Shown here one piece after another: positions 25,315 through 33,996 of a DNA stretch of 52,755 nucleotides (position 1 is its first letter; each line of letters opens with the position of its first letter). The translations under genes and the position numbers were made by a program. The DNA is from an uncultured Clostridia bacterium (GTDB lineage: Bacteria > Bacillota > Clostridia > Christensenellales > UBA1242): contig CALWPF010000010.1 of NCBI GenBank assembly GCA_944383355.1, positions 1-52,755 of the forward strand, in the 5' to 3' direction. A model generated the notes under the pieces. It was not told the origin of the DNA and searched no databases. It saw only the letters and a list, made by a program, of their open reading frames with translations.

Positions 25315-26598
25315 ATGATTGATATTAATTTGATTAGGGAAAAACCTGAGTATGTACAAAAAGCGTTAGCGAAAAAAGGTTGTCATGAGAATATAGACAA
25401 TTTGTTGGAGTTGGATAAAAAAAGGCGTAGCTTGATAGCTGAGGTTGAGCAAAACAAAGCGGAGCGCAATAAATTGTCTAGTACTGTGCCTATGCTCAAA
25501 AAAGAGGGTAAATCTGCAGATGAGGTAATATCAAAGACAAAAGCACTAGGTGAGACAATCAAGGCTCAAGAGGCAGAGTTGGAGGCTATCACTGAGCAAT
25601 TTAACACTATATACTGGGGTCTACCTAATCTGCCTGATGATGATTTACTCGCTGGGGGCAAGGAGAACAATCAACCAATTTATACTTTTGGTAAAAAGCC
25701 AGAGTTTGACTTTGAGCCAAAGAACCATGTAGACCTATGTACTAGCCTTGGAATGATTGATTATGAGCGTGGGGCAAAGTTGAGTGGTAACGGTTTTTGG
25801 ATATATCGTGGCATTGGAGCGAGACTGGAGTGGGCATTGTTAAATTACTTTGTCAGTGAGCATCTAAAAGATGGGTATGAGTTTATTTTACCACCTGAGA
25901 TGCTCAATGAGGAATGCGGTTTTGGGTGTGGTCAATTCCCAAAATTCGCTGACGAAGTGTATTATGTAAACAAAGCGGGCGGTGAGCGTACTCAACAATT
26001 TTTGCTACCTACCGCAGAGTCTGCATTGGTTAACATGTATGCTGGTGAGATTATCCCAGAGAGCGAGTTGCCAAAGCGTTTTTTTGCATACTCTCCATGC
26101 TTTAGGTGTGAGGCAGGTAGTTATCGTGCTGAGGAGCGTGGTATGGTGCGTGGGCATCAGTTTAACAAGGTGGAGATGGTAGCATATACCAAACCTGAGG
26201 ACTCGGACAAAATGTTTGAGGAATTGGTGTCAAAGGCTCAAAAACTAGTAGAGGGCTTGGGCTTGCATTATCAGTTGAGTAAGTTAGCTAGTGAGGACAT
26301 CAGTGCTAGTATGGCTCGTACATACGATATTGAGGTATGGATACCTAGTATGAATATATACAAAGAGGTTAGTAGTGTCAGCAACGGTAGAGCATATCAG
26401 GCAAGGCGTAGCAATACTCGCTACCGCAAGGAAGATGGCAAGACGGATTTTGTTCACTTGCTAAATGGCTCAGGTTTGGCAACATCTAGACTGATACCCG
26501 CTATTGTAGAGCAATTCCAGACCAAAGATGGCAGTGTAATAATACCAGAGGTATTGAGACCTTTTATGGGGGGACAGACTGAGATAAAAATACACTAA
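25315..26598 (+). CDS. serS: Seryl-tRNA synthetase
   Basis: This class II synthetase charges tRNA-Ser. The 427-residue protein has the long N-terminal coiled-coil arm that grips the tRNA (about 27-105), then the catalytic domain: motif 2 in FRCEAGSYRAEERGMVRGHQ and motif 3 in NGSGLATSRLIPAIVEQFQ. The start at 25315 (MIDINLIREKPE, the standard SerRS N-terminus) follows a GGGGTG site; an earlier in-frame TTG four codons up would cover it. It is separated from lysK by 150 bases and seems to be its own unit. A cognate-type tRNA-Ser lies at 12528-12615. Confidence 0.96.
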   Translation: MIDINLIREKPEYVQKALAKKGCHENIDNLLELDKKRRSLIAEVEQNKAERNKLSSTVPMLKKEGKSADEVISKTKALGETIKAQEAELEAITEQFNTIYWGLPNLPDDDLLAGGKENNQPIYTFGKKPEFDFEPKNHVDLCTSLGMIDYERGAKLSGNGFWIYRGIGARLEWALLNYFVSEHLKDGYEFILPPEMLNEECGFGCGQFPKFADEVYYVNKAGGERTQQFLLPTAESALVNMYAGEIIPESELPKRFFAYSPCFRCEAGSYRAEERGMVRGHQFNKVEMVAYTKPEDSDKMFEELVSKAQKLVEGLGLHYQLSKLASEDISASMARTYDIEVWIPSMNIYKEVSSVSNGRAYQARRSNTRYRKEDGKTDFVHLLNGSGLATSRLIPAIVEQFQTKDGSVIIPEVLRPFMGGQTEIKIH

Positions 26599-26669
26599 TA
26601 GTATTTAGCGTTTTTTTGCTATTTTAACAATAATAAAACTGGCAAAAAATATATAATTAGGAGACAATT

Positions 26670-28451
26670 ATGTTATCTTTTGAAGAAACTGAGGCATTGT
26701 TGGAGAGATATCCCAATTGGGCAAATAGAGGGTGGCACTTTATTTCCGATGAGGAATATTTGCGTTATAGATTCAGTGGCAAGAATATAAATTACAGTGT
26801 GCATGTAGGGCGATTGGGCTCAGGTGTGCGTCCACTTAACGAAAATTTGGTGTATGACATCGTGCGCAACAAGGATATGTTTGATGAGATGCTGTATGAT
26901 TTTGAGTCAGGCAAAGAGGCATCTGTATTGGTGTGTCCTAGGAATGGAGATACTTTGAGTATTGGTGTCAATCGTGTGGAATTGTTGCACTCAATAGAGC
27001 AAATGGTAGACAATGGTGATATCAAATTGTATAACGAGGATCGTGAGTATATCACTAGGTTGCGTGATGCTTGCTCTTTTCGCAACATAGACAAAGATTA
27101 CGAGGACTATGTGCAAAACTTTTATTTTGGTAATGAGTTGTACCAATTAAAATATCAAGATATCGCAAAAGCATTTATGCTAGACGAGCAAGCTTTTGAA
27201 GATTTTTTGGAAAATTTTGATGAGCAAAAGTATGGTGTAAAAAAAGAGGTCTTTTTGGCAGGAATGGAAGGTTTTATTACTAGTCAAAATATTTTTGCCA
27301 AGTATGATTTTCCACAAATACAATTAGTAAGAGCAATCAAGTTAAATGATTATGCTTATATTGATTATGAGGCAGAGCACGATTTTGTAGCCAAGCCCGA
27401 AAAAGCAGTACATGATGCTAAATTAAATCCTGTTTTGCATAATTATATTTACAAAGATATGCCTAGCAGTTATTCGAAACTAGAAAAGGCAAGTTATATT
27501 TATTCTAAATTATGCAAGACGCTTAGTTATGACACTGCATTTTTTGCTGTTAATCAAGACGATGTCCACAAAGTACCTTTTCATCGAGACCTGGAGCACA
27601 TTAGCGAGATTACTCCGAGCAATAATCAAGTGGTCTGCTATGAATTCAACCTAATTTTTGCAAAATTTTTGGAGGAGTTGGACATACCATATCGTATGGA
27701 GCATCAGTGGGCAGACGATTTCCAACTTGGTGGTCATTCTTCACTCAAATTTTGTGTTGGTAAAAGTATAGTAAATGCTGACTCTACAGTGTCAATTTTT
27801 TCGGGAGATTTATCTCTTAACAAGTTTGGTACTCATATAGAGGGGCTTTATAGTACAAACAAAAATTCGAATACTGCGATGCGTTGTAATAGAATAATTG
27901 AGTCGGTAGACAGAGTGGTTGATGAGCAATTAAAGACTCAAAAACGTATATATCCTATGCCTTTGACACAAGTGAGGCAGATTAATTATGAGAGCGCAGT
28001 CAGTATTTACCAAGGATTAGTGAGGCAAAAATCACAAAATCAATGTGACATTAGTCAAAAGGTCTTGATGGTACTACAGGGATTGGAGAGCGTAAAATTA
28101 TTCGATTTTGATGCAATTGCATATTCGCAACGATTGCAACGGGCAATACTTACCAAAGATGAGGTGGATAATAATATGCGTATTGCTTTTGTAAAAAACA
28201 ACGGAGATAATAATCAGTTTAAGACTAGCGCTGTAATATCTATAGGTACTGATTTGGCAAAACTTGGTGAGGCTGAGCAATACTATACATACGAGGGTGG
28301 GGATACCTTGCGTGAAATCACGCTGGAAGGACTCAGAGATGAATTTGAGTCTGGTAAACTGGAGCGCATACCTACGAGTACTCCACCTATACCTGGACTG
28401 GACAAAGTGGAGGTGAGCACTGATGCTGACGCATTTACAGTTACTAAATAA
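26670..28451 (+). CDS. Large protein with a transglutaminase-like domain
   Basis: A 593-residue soluble protein with no signal peptide. The centre looks like a transglutaminase-like cysteine enzyme: helix LEKASYIYSKLCKTLSYD (about 276-293), then Cys323 in NNQVVCYEFNLIF, His356 in GGHSSLKF and Asp371 in VNADST. Order, spacing and context match the Cys-His-Asp triad of the fold. The N-terminal 250 residues and C-terminal 170 residues match nothing I know. Such domains act as proteases, amidases or cross-linkers; the substrate here is unknown, and a cytoplasmic location is inferred from the lack of a signal. An AGGAG site precedes the ATG. It overlaps the next gene by 29 bases. Confidence 0.6.
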   Translation: MLSFEETEALLERYPNWANRGWHFISDEEYLRYRFSGKNINYSVHVGRLGSGVRPLNENLVYDIVRNKDMFDEMLYDFESGKEASVLVCPRNGDTLSIGVNRVELLHSIEQMVDNGDIKLYNEDREYITRLRDACSFRNIDKDYEDYVQNFYFGNELYQLKYQDIAKAFMLDEQAFEDFLENFDEQKYGVKKEVFLAGMEGFITSQNIFAKYDFPQIQLVRAIKLNDYAYIDYEAEHDFVAKPEKAVHDAKLNPVLHNYIYKDMPSSYSKLEKASYIYSKLCKTLSYDTAFFAVNQDDVHKVPFHRDLEHISEITPSNNQVVCYEFNLIFAKFLEELDIPYRMEHQWADDFQLGGHSSLKFCVGKSIVNADSTVSIFSGDLSLNKFGTHIEGLYSTNKNSNTAMRCNRIIESVDRVVDEQLKTQKRIYPMPLTQVRQINYESAVSIYQGLVRQKSQNQCDISQKVLMVLQGLESVKLFDFDAIAYSQRLQRAILTKDEVDNNMRIAFVKNNGDNNQFKTSAVISIGTDLAKLGEAEQYYTYEGGDTLREITLEGLRDEFESGKLERIPTSTPPIPGLDKVEVSTDADAFTVTK

Positions 28452-28686
28452 AAAACTGATACATCAATATGCCGAAAAGAATGATGTAGAAAAATTATTG
28501 AGACAGTACTTGATAGAGAAGATTTTGTCTAACCCTAGTTGTTTTTTTGATATGGATATAGACACTAGTTTGGCGTTGCTTGCGGACTTGGGGCTGAATA
28601 GGGAGCAAGCTTTGGTGGAATATTCACAACTAATTGGCAAGCGTTATTATGACTATGCAACAAAATACAAAAAGGCAACAAAATAA
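28423..28686 (+). CDS. Small protein overlapping the transglutaminase-like gene
   Basis: An 87-residue helical, charged protein starting inside the 3' end of the upstream gene in another frame. A near-perfect GGAGGTGA ribosome binding site (28409-28416) sits six bases before the ATG at 28423, which makes the start convincing and implies coupled expression. Leu, Lys and Glu repeats suggest an all-helical fold; there is no membrane segment. Its function is unknown; tight coupling suggests a partner, chaperone or inhibitor of the large protein, which is only a hypothesis. A terminator follows the stop. Confidence 0.7.
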   Translation: MLTHLQLLNKKLIHQYAEKNDVEKLLRQYLIEKILSNPSCFFDMDIDTSLALLADLGLNREQALVEYSQLIGKRYYDYATKYKKATK

Positions 28687-28712
28687 ATTGGTATTTAGAT
28701 ACCAATTTTCTG
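28685..28712 (+). terminator. Terminator after the overlapping gene pair
   Basis: A perfect 10-bp stem (28685-28694 with 28699-28708) with a TTAG loop and T-rich end. Confidence 0.8.
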
Positions 28713-28757
28713 ATTTTTATATATTTTTTATTTTTACAAAGTGAGTTTAATAAACAA

Positions 28758-29480
28758 ATGCAACAGATGCAAAAATTTATGGAAAAATTGGTAAAAAATG
28801 CTTACAAGTTGATAAAAAGCAACAAACCTGAAGTACACGCAAAGGGTAGGAGTGATATAGTCACTAGCAATGATTTGTTTGTGGAGAACTTTTTGATAGA
28901 GCAATTTTTGGAAAAGTATCCTAATACAAAAATAATCTCTGAGGAAACTAACTCAAATAATGTCTTGACTGATGCTCCAGCGTTAATCATAGACCCAATA
29001 GACGGTACAACCAATTACGCTCTGGGCTCATCAATTTGGGGTATCCAGATGGTATATTGTGATGGCGGTGTGCCTCTAGTAAGTGTTTTATATTTGCCAA
29101 AGTTAAATTTGTTATTAAGCGCTACAAAGGGTAGGGGGATGTCACTCAACGGTAAGCCATATACCGCAACAACTCCAGATTTTGCTAAAGGTACAATACT
29201 ATTTGATGGACGCTGTAATGATATTGCCAAGCGTATTATGTCATCAAAGTTGGGCAAAGTACAACCATCTATGCGAGTTTATGGTAGTGCTTGTTACTCT
29301 CTAGCTATGGTAGCATTACATAGGGGACTGGCTTTTGTCACTACCAATAAAAATTTATGGGATAATATGCCAGGTATTTTGGTTTGCTTGGAATCTAATT
29401 GTAAGGTACTCTACCGTGATGATTGTACTATAGTGACTAGCCAAGACTGGATATATGATACGTTATCAAATTTATTATAA
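28758..29480 (+). CDS. Inositol-monophosphatase-family phosphatase
   Basis: A 240-residue magnesium-dependent phosphatase of the IMPase/SuhB/CysQ superfamily. Metal ligands are visible as the EE pair at 62-63, DPIDGTTNY at 79-87 and WDNMPG at 201-206 (consensus WDxAxG, here with Met at the Ala position). Such enzymes remove phosphate from inositol phosphate, 3'-phosphoadenosine phosphates or sugar phosphates; the sequence does not say which. The ribosome binding site is weak (GTGAG). The gene is separate from the operon before it. Confidence 0.85.
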   Translation: MQQMQKFMEKLVKNAYKLIKSNKPEVHAKGRSDIVTSNDLFVENFLIEQFLEKYPNTKIISEETNSNNVLTDAPALIIDPIDGTTNYALGSSIWGIQMVYCDGGVPLVSVLYLPKLNLLLSATKGRGMSLNGKPYTATTPDFAKGTILFDGRCNDIAKRIMSSKLGKVQPSMRVYGSACYSLAMVALHRGLAFVTTNKNLWDNMPGILVCLESNCKVLYRDDCTIVTSQDWIYDTLSNLL

Positions 29481-29551
29481 TTTTATATTAATTAATTTAA
29501 AACAAGTCAACATCAAAATAACAAAAACTACTACATAATGTAAATAAAAAT

Positions 29552-29578
29552 TACTCTGTAAAAGAGTATTTTTTATTA
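29552..29578 (+). terminator. Terminator after the phosphatase
   Basis: TACTCT (29552-29557) pairs with AGAGTA (29563-29568), followed by TTTTTTATT. Confidence 0.6.
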
Positions 29579-29687
29579 TGATTTTATTGATGCACTAATA
29601 GAATTAGTATTTTTATTACAATTTACCATAATTTATAGTATTAAAATATTTTTTGCTTTTTGTAAAAATACTTTACCTGACGCTTAA

Positions 29688-30032
29688 TATAATTATTTCT
29701 CTTGGACTATTGACCATGGCTCCAATGTCCCACTTGGTGCATTAGGTGATACAAATACCTAAACTATATATGGACTCGTAGAGTCTTATTGTTTGTACTT
29801 TACTCCAAGTTATTTAAATTCTCCAATATACTTTAACGCCGATAAATTGTGGTAATATTAAATAACACCAATTATCACGCTGGATATTCTTTGTGTGATT
29901 TTCCCTCAACTATAACCTATATTTCTTTTAAACACGAAATTACAACTTAATGTATTCAGTGAGATTTATTATGCAGATGATAATAGCAACAATACAACAA
30001 TTTATTTACTAGACGGTATCCACTCTAATTAA
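29688..30032 (+). pseudogene. Decayed gene for a possible secreted protein
   Basis: One reading frame (codons beginning at 29688) runs for about 114 codons to TAA 30030-30032 and holds clearly protein-like stretches: SNVPLGALGDTNT, then YLNSPIYFNADKLW, and at the end EIYYADDNSNNTTIYLLDG. Four stops interrupt it (29760, 29853, 29859 and 29913). All good stretches share the same frame, which argues for point-mutation decay of a once continuous gene. Start and family are unknown; the Asn/Thr/Tyr-rich composition resembles exported proteins. Confidence 0.5.
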
Positions 30033-30196
30033 TGGTCACTTATAAATAGCAGATGCTCTGAGAGATTATTTGCTATAAATAAAATATAGTGATGGGAGTA
30101 TGCCAATCTTTATGTGTTGTGTTGTAAAAAACTTTTCTTAATATGGTAAATAGCGTCAATATAGACATTAATTTTAGCAGAAATATTTAAAAAGTA

Positions 30197-30225
30197 TTGA
30201 CATCAAAATTTTAATATGCTAAACT
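30197..30225 (+). promoter_or_regulatory. Promoter for rpmG-secE-nusG
   Basis: A perfect TTGACA and TAAACT separated by 17 bases, with a TGc extended -10, 61 bases before rpmG. A second TTGACA at 30227-30232 might serve a tandem start. Confidence 0.75.
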
Positions 30226-30285
30226 ATTGACACACTCTCCTAAGAGTGTAATTTTTTATTATTGTTATAAAAGAGGTAAAATAAT

Positions 30286-30435
30286 ATGCGTACAGGTATC
30301 ACATTGGCATGTACAGAGTGCAAAGAGCGCAATTACACTACAGAAAAGAACAAAAAAAATAACCCAGACCGTCTGGAAGTTAGCAAGTTTTGCCCTCGTT
30401 GCAAAAAGCACACTGTACACAAAGAGAGCAAATAA
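30286..30435 (+). CDS. rpmG: 50S ribosomal protein L33
   Basis: This 49-residue protein is part of the large ribosomal subunit. The sequence begins [17 protein letters not shown] and carries two CxxC pairs (Cys9/Cys12 and Cys36/Cys39), so it is the zinc-binding form. An AGAGG site precedes the ATG. Its position directly ahead of secE and nusG is the classical bacterial arrangement, and it opens the operon. Confidence 0.96.
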   Translation: MRTGITLACTECKERNYTTEKNKKNNPDRLEVSKFCPRCKKHTVHKESK

Positions 30436-30466
30436 TTTATTTTTAGCGTAAGCGCTAGGAGGCATA

Positions 30467-31084
30467 ATGTCAAAGTCAAAATCAAAAAAGAAGAAAACTA
30501 ATCCAAACATTCAGCGTGGCTCTAATAAGAATTTTAAGCCTGTAAAGCCAGTTACTCCACTTGAGGTCGAAAAAGACGAGGAGTTAAAAGAGGTAGAGGC
30601 TGATGAGATAATCACCTTACCAAATAGTCAGTCAGCAGATGCTAGCAGTGATAATGCAGTAGTGCAAGATGCAGAGACAAATGCTACTGATGCTGGTGGA
30701 GCAGAATCAGCAGAGAATGAGAGCAGTACTCATAGTGAGGCTGGTGACACTGTTGCTACTGCAAAGCTATCTAGAGCAGAGCTCAAGGCTCAAAAGAAAG
30801 CGTTAAAAGATGCTGAGCAAGAGGCAAAGGCTAGTGAAAAGGCAAAGGCAGAGCAGGCGAAAGCAAAGGCAAGTAGCAAAAAGCCAGCCAAGGAAAAACG
30901 CAAGTTTGGTAGTCGTATCAAAGAGACCGCTAGTGAGTTAAAGAAAGTGTCTTGGCCATCTGCAAAAGAGACCGCTAAAAAGACTGGTGTAGTTATCGCA
31001 GTAGTATTGTTTTTTGCTGTGGTATTGTTTGGTATTGACAGATTATTTGCTTGGCTATATAGTCTATTTACAGCAGGTATATAA
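30467..31084 (+). CDS. secE: Preprotein translocase subunit SecE, with a long N-terminal extension
   Basis: SecE clamps and stabilises SecY in the protein-export channel. The SecE domain proper is the last 65 residues: RIKETASELKKVSWPSAKET, then one membrane helix (VVIAVVLFFAVVLFGIDRLF). The 140 residues before it are hydrophilic, first Lys- and Asn-rich, then acidic, then Ala/Lys/Glu-rich and probably a long helix. Most Firmicutes SecE are only 60-70 residues, so the extension is unusual. A textbook AGGAGG site sits before the ATG at 30467. It lies in the standard order rpmG-secE-nusG. Confidence 0.93.
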   Translation: MSKSKSKKKKTNPNIQRGSNKNFKPVKPVTPLEVEKDEELKEVEADEIITLPNSQSADASSDNAVVQDAETNATDAGGAESAENESSTHSEAGDTVATAKLSRAELKAQKKALKDAEQEAKASEKAKAEQAKAKASSKKPAKEKRKFGSRIKETASELKKVSWPSAKETAKKTGVVIAVVLFFAVVLFGIDRLFAWLYSLFTAGI

Positions 31085-31110
31085 AAAAGCCAATTATTTT
31101 GGAGTGAATT

Positions 31111-31650
31111 ATGACACAAAACAAATTTATTAGTACAGAGCCAAAGTGGTATGTATTGCATACTTTTTCTGGCTATGAGCAGGTTGCCAAGCAAAATTTG
31201 GAGCAGGTAGTAGAGAATGGTAATTTGCAAAATAGAATATTTGAGATAGTGATACCAACCGAAGATGTCATCGAGGAGACCGAATCAGGCAAGCGTAAGA
31301 TTGTTAATCGCAAATCTATGCCTTGCTATATATTCATCAAAATGATATATGGTGATGACATATGGCATACTATCACTCATACACGTGGTATCACTGGTTT
31401 TGTTGGGCCAAAGGGTAGACCATTACCGCTGACTGATGACGAGATACGCAAGATGCATCTTGAGAAAGTCGCTGTAGATTTTACATTGCAGGTGGGCGAT
31501 GAGGTGCAAATATTGTCAGGTGCACTCATTGATACCATTTGTAAAGTTACCAGAGTAGATGATGTCAATCAGCGCTGTAGTGTAGTGGTAGATATGTTTG
31601 GTCGTGAGACACCACTAGAGTTGTCTTATTCTCAAGTAAAAAAATTGTAA
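31111..31650 (+). CDS. nusG: Transcription termination/antitermination protein NusG
   Basis: NusG binds RNA polymerase, raises elongation processivity and links it to Rho or the ribosome. The 179-residue protein has the N-terminal NGN domain (WYVLHTFSGYEQVAKQNL to about residue 120, including GITGFVGPKGRPLPL) and the C-terminal KOW domain (VGDEVQILSGALIDTICKV). It lies 26 bases behind secE, in the same transcript. Family assignment is certain. Confidence 0.97.
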   Translation: MTQNKFISTEPKWYVLHTFSGYEQVAKQNLEQVVENGNLQNRIFEIVIPTEDVIEETESGKRKIVNRKSMPCYIFIKMIYGDDIWHTITHTRGITGFVGPKGRPLPLTDDEIRKMHLEKVAVDFTLQVGDEVQILSGALIDTICKVTRVDDVNQRCSVVVDMFGRETPLELSYSQVKKL

Positions 31651-31689
31651 TTTGGGATAAACGGTGGCAAGTTTTGTTGCCGATTATAT

Positions 31690-31780
31690 ATTTATCCACA
31701 CTGAGGTTTCTTAGTGTTATGTGGGAGAGGAGATAAAATCTATTTCATTATCTTTTCGTTATCACCACCCAAGGAGGTTT
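31690..31780 (+). promoter_or_regulatory. Possible ribosomal-protein leader before rplK
   Basis: The nusG-rplK gap can fold: CCACACTGAG near 31696 faces a CTTAGTG...TATGTGG segment near 31710-31724, and GTGGGAGAGG (31721-31730) faces CACCACCC just before the AAGGAGG site. Comparable leaders in other bacteria let L1 or L11 repress its own operon. That is analogy, not proof. Confidence 0.35.
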
Positions 31781-31783
31781 ATT

Positions 31784-32233
31784 ATGGCAGAGAAAAAGCC
31801 TATGCAAGTGGTTAAATTACAACTTGCGGCAGGTAAAGCAACACCTGCACCACCAGTAGGTAGTGTATTGGGACCTACAGGTATCAACATTGGTCAATTT
31901 GTAAAGCAGTTTAACGATGCTACAGCATCACAGGTAGGTACAATCATACCTGTAGTGATTAGTATTTATGCGGACCGTTCATTTAGTTTTGTAATGAAGA
32001 CCCCGCCAGCACCTGTGTTAATCAAAAAGGCAGCAGGGCTAGAAAAGGCTAGTGGAAAATGCAAAAAGGAGAAGGTTGGTTCTATCACAACTGCTCAAGT
32101 TCGTGAGATTGCAGAGCTCAAGAGACCTGATCTAAATGCAGCATCACTAGAGGCAGCTATGTCTATGATTGCAGGCACCGCTCGCAGTATGGGCATCACA
32201 GTAATTGATGAGGAGAGCAAGGCTAGTGAGTAA
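31784..32233 (+). CDS. rplK: 50S ribosomal protein L11
   Basis: L11 forms part of the GTPase-associated centre of the large ribosomal subunit. The 149-residue protein has the conserved start ([20 protein letters not shown], then GPTGINI) and a [12 protein letters not shown] segment in the middle. The ATG at 31784 has AAGGAGG seven bases upstream; the frame extends 21 codons further but without a site. It is followed by rplA after 24 bases, the conserved order. Confidence 0.97.
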   Translation: MAEKKPMQVVKLQLAAGKATPAPPVGSVLGPTGINIGQFVKQFNDATASQVGTIIPVVISIYADRSFSFVMKTPPAPVLIKKAAGLEKASGKCKKEKVGSITTAQVREIAELKRPDLNAASLEAAMSMIAGTARSMGITVIDEESKASE

Positions 32234-32257
32234 TCATTAGTCTAGGAGGTGTAGATT

Positions 32258-32947
32258 ATGCAGAGTAAAAAAGGTAAGAGATATAACGAAGTTGCTGGTC
32301 TAGTAGATATGTCCAAGTCTTATACACCTAGTGAGGCTATAGACTTGGTACTCAAGACTGCAAAAGCAAAGTTTGATGAGACTATAGAGTTGCACGCAAA
32401 GCTCGGTGTAGATGGCCGACAGGCTGACCAACAGGTACGTGGTACAGTAGTATTGCCTGCTGGTACTGGTAAAAAATTGCGTGTATTGGTAATTGCCAAA
32501 GGTGATAATGCTGATATTGCTCAAGCAAATGGTGCTGACTATGTGGGGGCAGAGGAAGTTGTTGCCAAGATCGTAGGACAAGGTTGGTTAGACTTTGATG
32601 TATGTATCACTACTCCTGATATGATGGGTGTAGTAGGTAGAGCTGCAAAAGTATTGGGACCAAAAGGTTTGATGCCTAACCCAAAGAGTGGTACAGTGAC
32701 TACTGATGTTGCAAAGGCTATTAATGATGTCAAGGCTGGTAAGGTAGAGTACCGTCTAGACAAAAACAACATTGTACACTGTCCTATTGGCAAGGCTAGT
32801 TTTGGTGCAGAGAAATTGCTCCAAAACTATCAGGCTCTAGTTGAGGCTATTGCCAAGGCAAAGCCAGCTGCTAGTAAGGGTACTTACTTCCGTCCTGTTA
32901 GCATTAGTGCTACAATGGGACCTGGTATCAGAGTACAGCAAAACTAA
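32258..32947 (+). CDS. rplA: 50S ribosomal protein L1
   Basis: L1 builds the mobile stalk that guides deacylated tRNA from the ribosome and often represses its own operon. The 229 residues include the family segments [14 protein letters not shown] and [17 protein letters not shown], plus [18 protein letters not shown]. An AGGAGGTG site precedes the ATG. The usual next genes, rplJ and rplL, do not follow; instead a strong terminator ends the operon. Confidence 0.97.
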   Translation: MQSKKGKRYNEVAGLVDMSKSYTPSEAIDLVLKTAKAKFDETIELHAKLGVDGRQADQQVRGTVVLPAGTGKKLRVLVIAKGDNADIAQANGADYVGAEEVVAKIVGQGWLDFDVCITTPDMMGVVGRAAKVLGPKGLMPNPKSGTVTTDVAKAINDVKAGKVEYRLDKNNIVHCPIGKASFGAEKLLQNYQALVEAIAKAKPAASKGTYFRPVSISATMGPGIRVQQN

Positions 32948-32970
32948 TTTTGACTATTGTTGATGAATCT

Positions 32971-33005
32971 AAAAGTAGTGTCAATATTGATACTACTTTT
33001 TTAAT
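32971..33005 (+). terminator. Strong terminator of the rplK-rplA operon
   Basis: A 15-base-pair inverted repeat (32971-32985 with 32986-33000, one G-T pair, real loop of about four bases) is followed by a T run. Confidence 0.9.
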
Positions 33006-33175
33006 TAAATTTAAATATATATTATTAATATTTTTGATGTGTTATAGGTTTGTAATTACTCTTTGAACATAATAATATTTATACGGTATGAGTATACCTT
33101 TAAAATTGTTTGCTGTATAGTTTTGAGACACTTTTACTGCTATTAAGATTAAACGCTCAATCTTGGATTTACATA

Positions 33176-33204
33176 TTGTCAAATATTGCATTATATGCTA
33201 TAAT
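33176..33204 (+). promoter_or_regulatory. Promoter for the hypothetical gene at 33224
   Basis: TTGTCA and a perfect TATAAT separated by 17 bases, with a TGc extended -10. The predicted start near 33211 lies just before the AGAGG site of the gene. Confidence 0.8.
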
Positions 33205-33223
33205 TATCGCAGAGGTAAAAGTG

Positions 33224-33916
33224 ATGCGAGAACGAAATTATGATGTTACATTAGAAAAAAGTGAAGATGGCTTTTATATAGTAAATTTGGAAGTTACACC
33301 AGCACGCAAAATGGGCGTTTTGGAAAAATTTCTTGACAATAGTAAATTTTATTATACTATCAATCCAAACGTATTTTTGGATACTCTATACTACGGATTG
33401 TACAGTGATGAGAATGTGCATGTTACGCCCAACGAGTATACCTTGGCGTTGATGGATATAGCGAGCGAAATGATGAGACTGGGTAATTGGGATGTTGTCA
33501 GAGAGGATCAGAATGGACATTGTGTAGTAGAGAACGACAAAAAAATGTTGGTATTGTCTACACAGTTTTTTAAGACACTCCAAAAAGCAACGGCACAACT
33601 TAATATCGATGCAGTGAATGCCAATTATGATTTTCGGTATGCTGCTACAAAAGCAGAGCAGGATACTGCTATGGACAGGATAATGGAGATAATGATTGAG
33701 GAAAATGCTTTAGGAAAAGCTATAGAGGAATCTTATACCATGGGTAAATTGTATTCTCGCAAGGAGAGAAAAGATATAATTAACGAGTATATTACTACAA
33801 AGCGTAATACGACTAAAAGCGATTATTACAAACCTACAACTGATGGTTTGGAGACGGAAAAGCACGATACTGCGGAGAGTTTGTCTCCAGAGTGCTATTT
33901 TGGTAGGAGGTATTGA
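33224..33916 (+). CDS. Hypothetical protein, 230 residues
   Basis: A soluble, charged protein of 230 residues (MRERNYDVTLEKSEDGFYIV at the start). There is no signal peptide, membrane segment or domain that I recognise. The open frame continues upstream to 33110, but the promoter ends at 33204 and an AGAGG site lies eight bases before the ATG at 33224, so the real start is here; a GTG one codon earlier is possible. The leader is then only about 13 bases. The stop overlaps a terminator stem. Confidence 0.7.
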   Translation: MRERNYDVTLEKSEDGFYIVNLEVTPARKMGVLEKFLDNSKFYYTINPNVFLDTLYYGLYSDENVHVTPNEYTLALMDIASEMMRLGNWDVVREDQNGHCVVENDKKMLVLSTQFFKTLQKATAQLNIDAVNANYDFRYAATKAEQDTAMDRIMEIMIEENALGKAIEESYTMGKLYSRKERKDIINEYITTKRNTTKSDYYKPTTDGLETEKHDTAESLSPECYFGRRY

Positions 33917-33930
33917 CCTCCTTTTTTATT
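33905..33930 (+). terminator. Terminator overlapping the end of the hypothetical gene
   Basis: AGGAGGT (33905-33911) pairs with ACCTCCT (33916-33922) around ATTG, followed by a T run. Confidence 0.8.
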
Positions 33931-33996
33931 TGAATGAGGCTTGCTAATTTTTTGTAAATGTGTTAATCTTAGGCAAATTTATAATTGGAGTGTACA

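Noticed and set aside
33110..33223. An N-terminal extension of the hypothetical protein up to 33110
   Set aside because: The promoter at 33176-33204 lies inside it, so those codons would not be transcribed in full.
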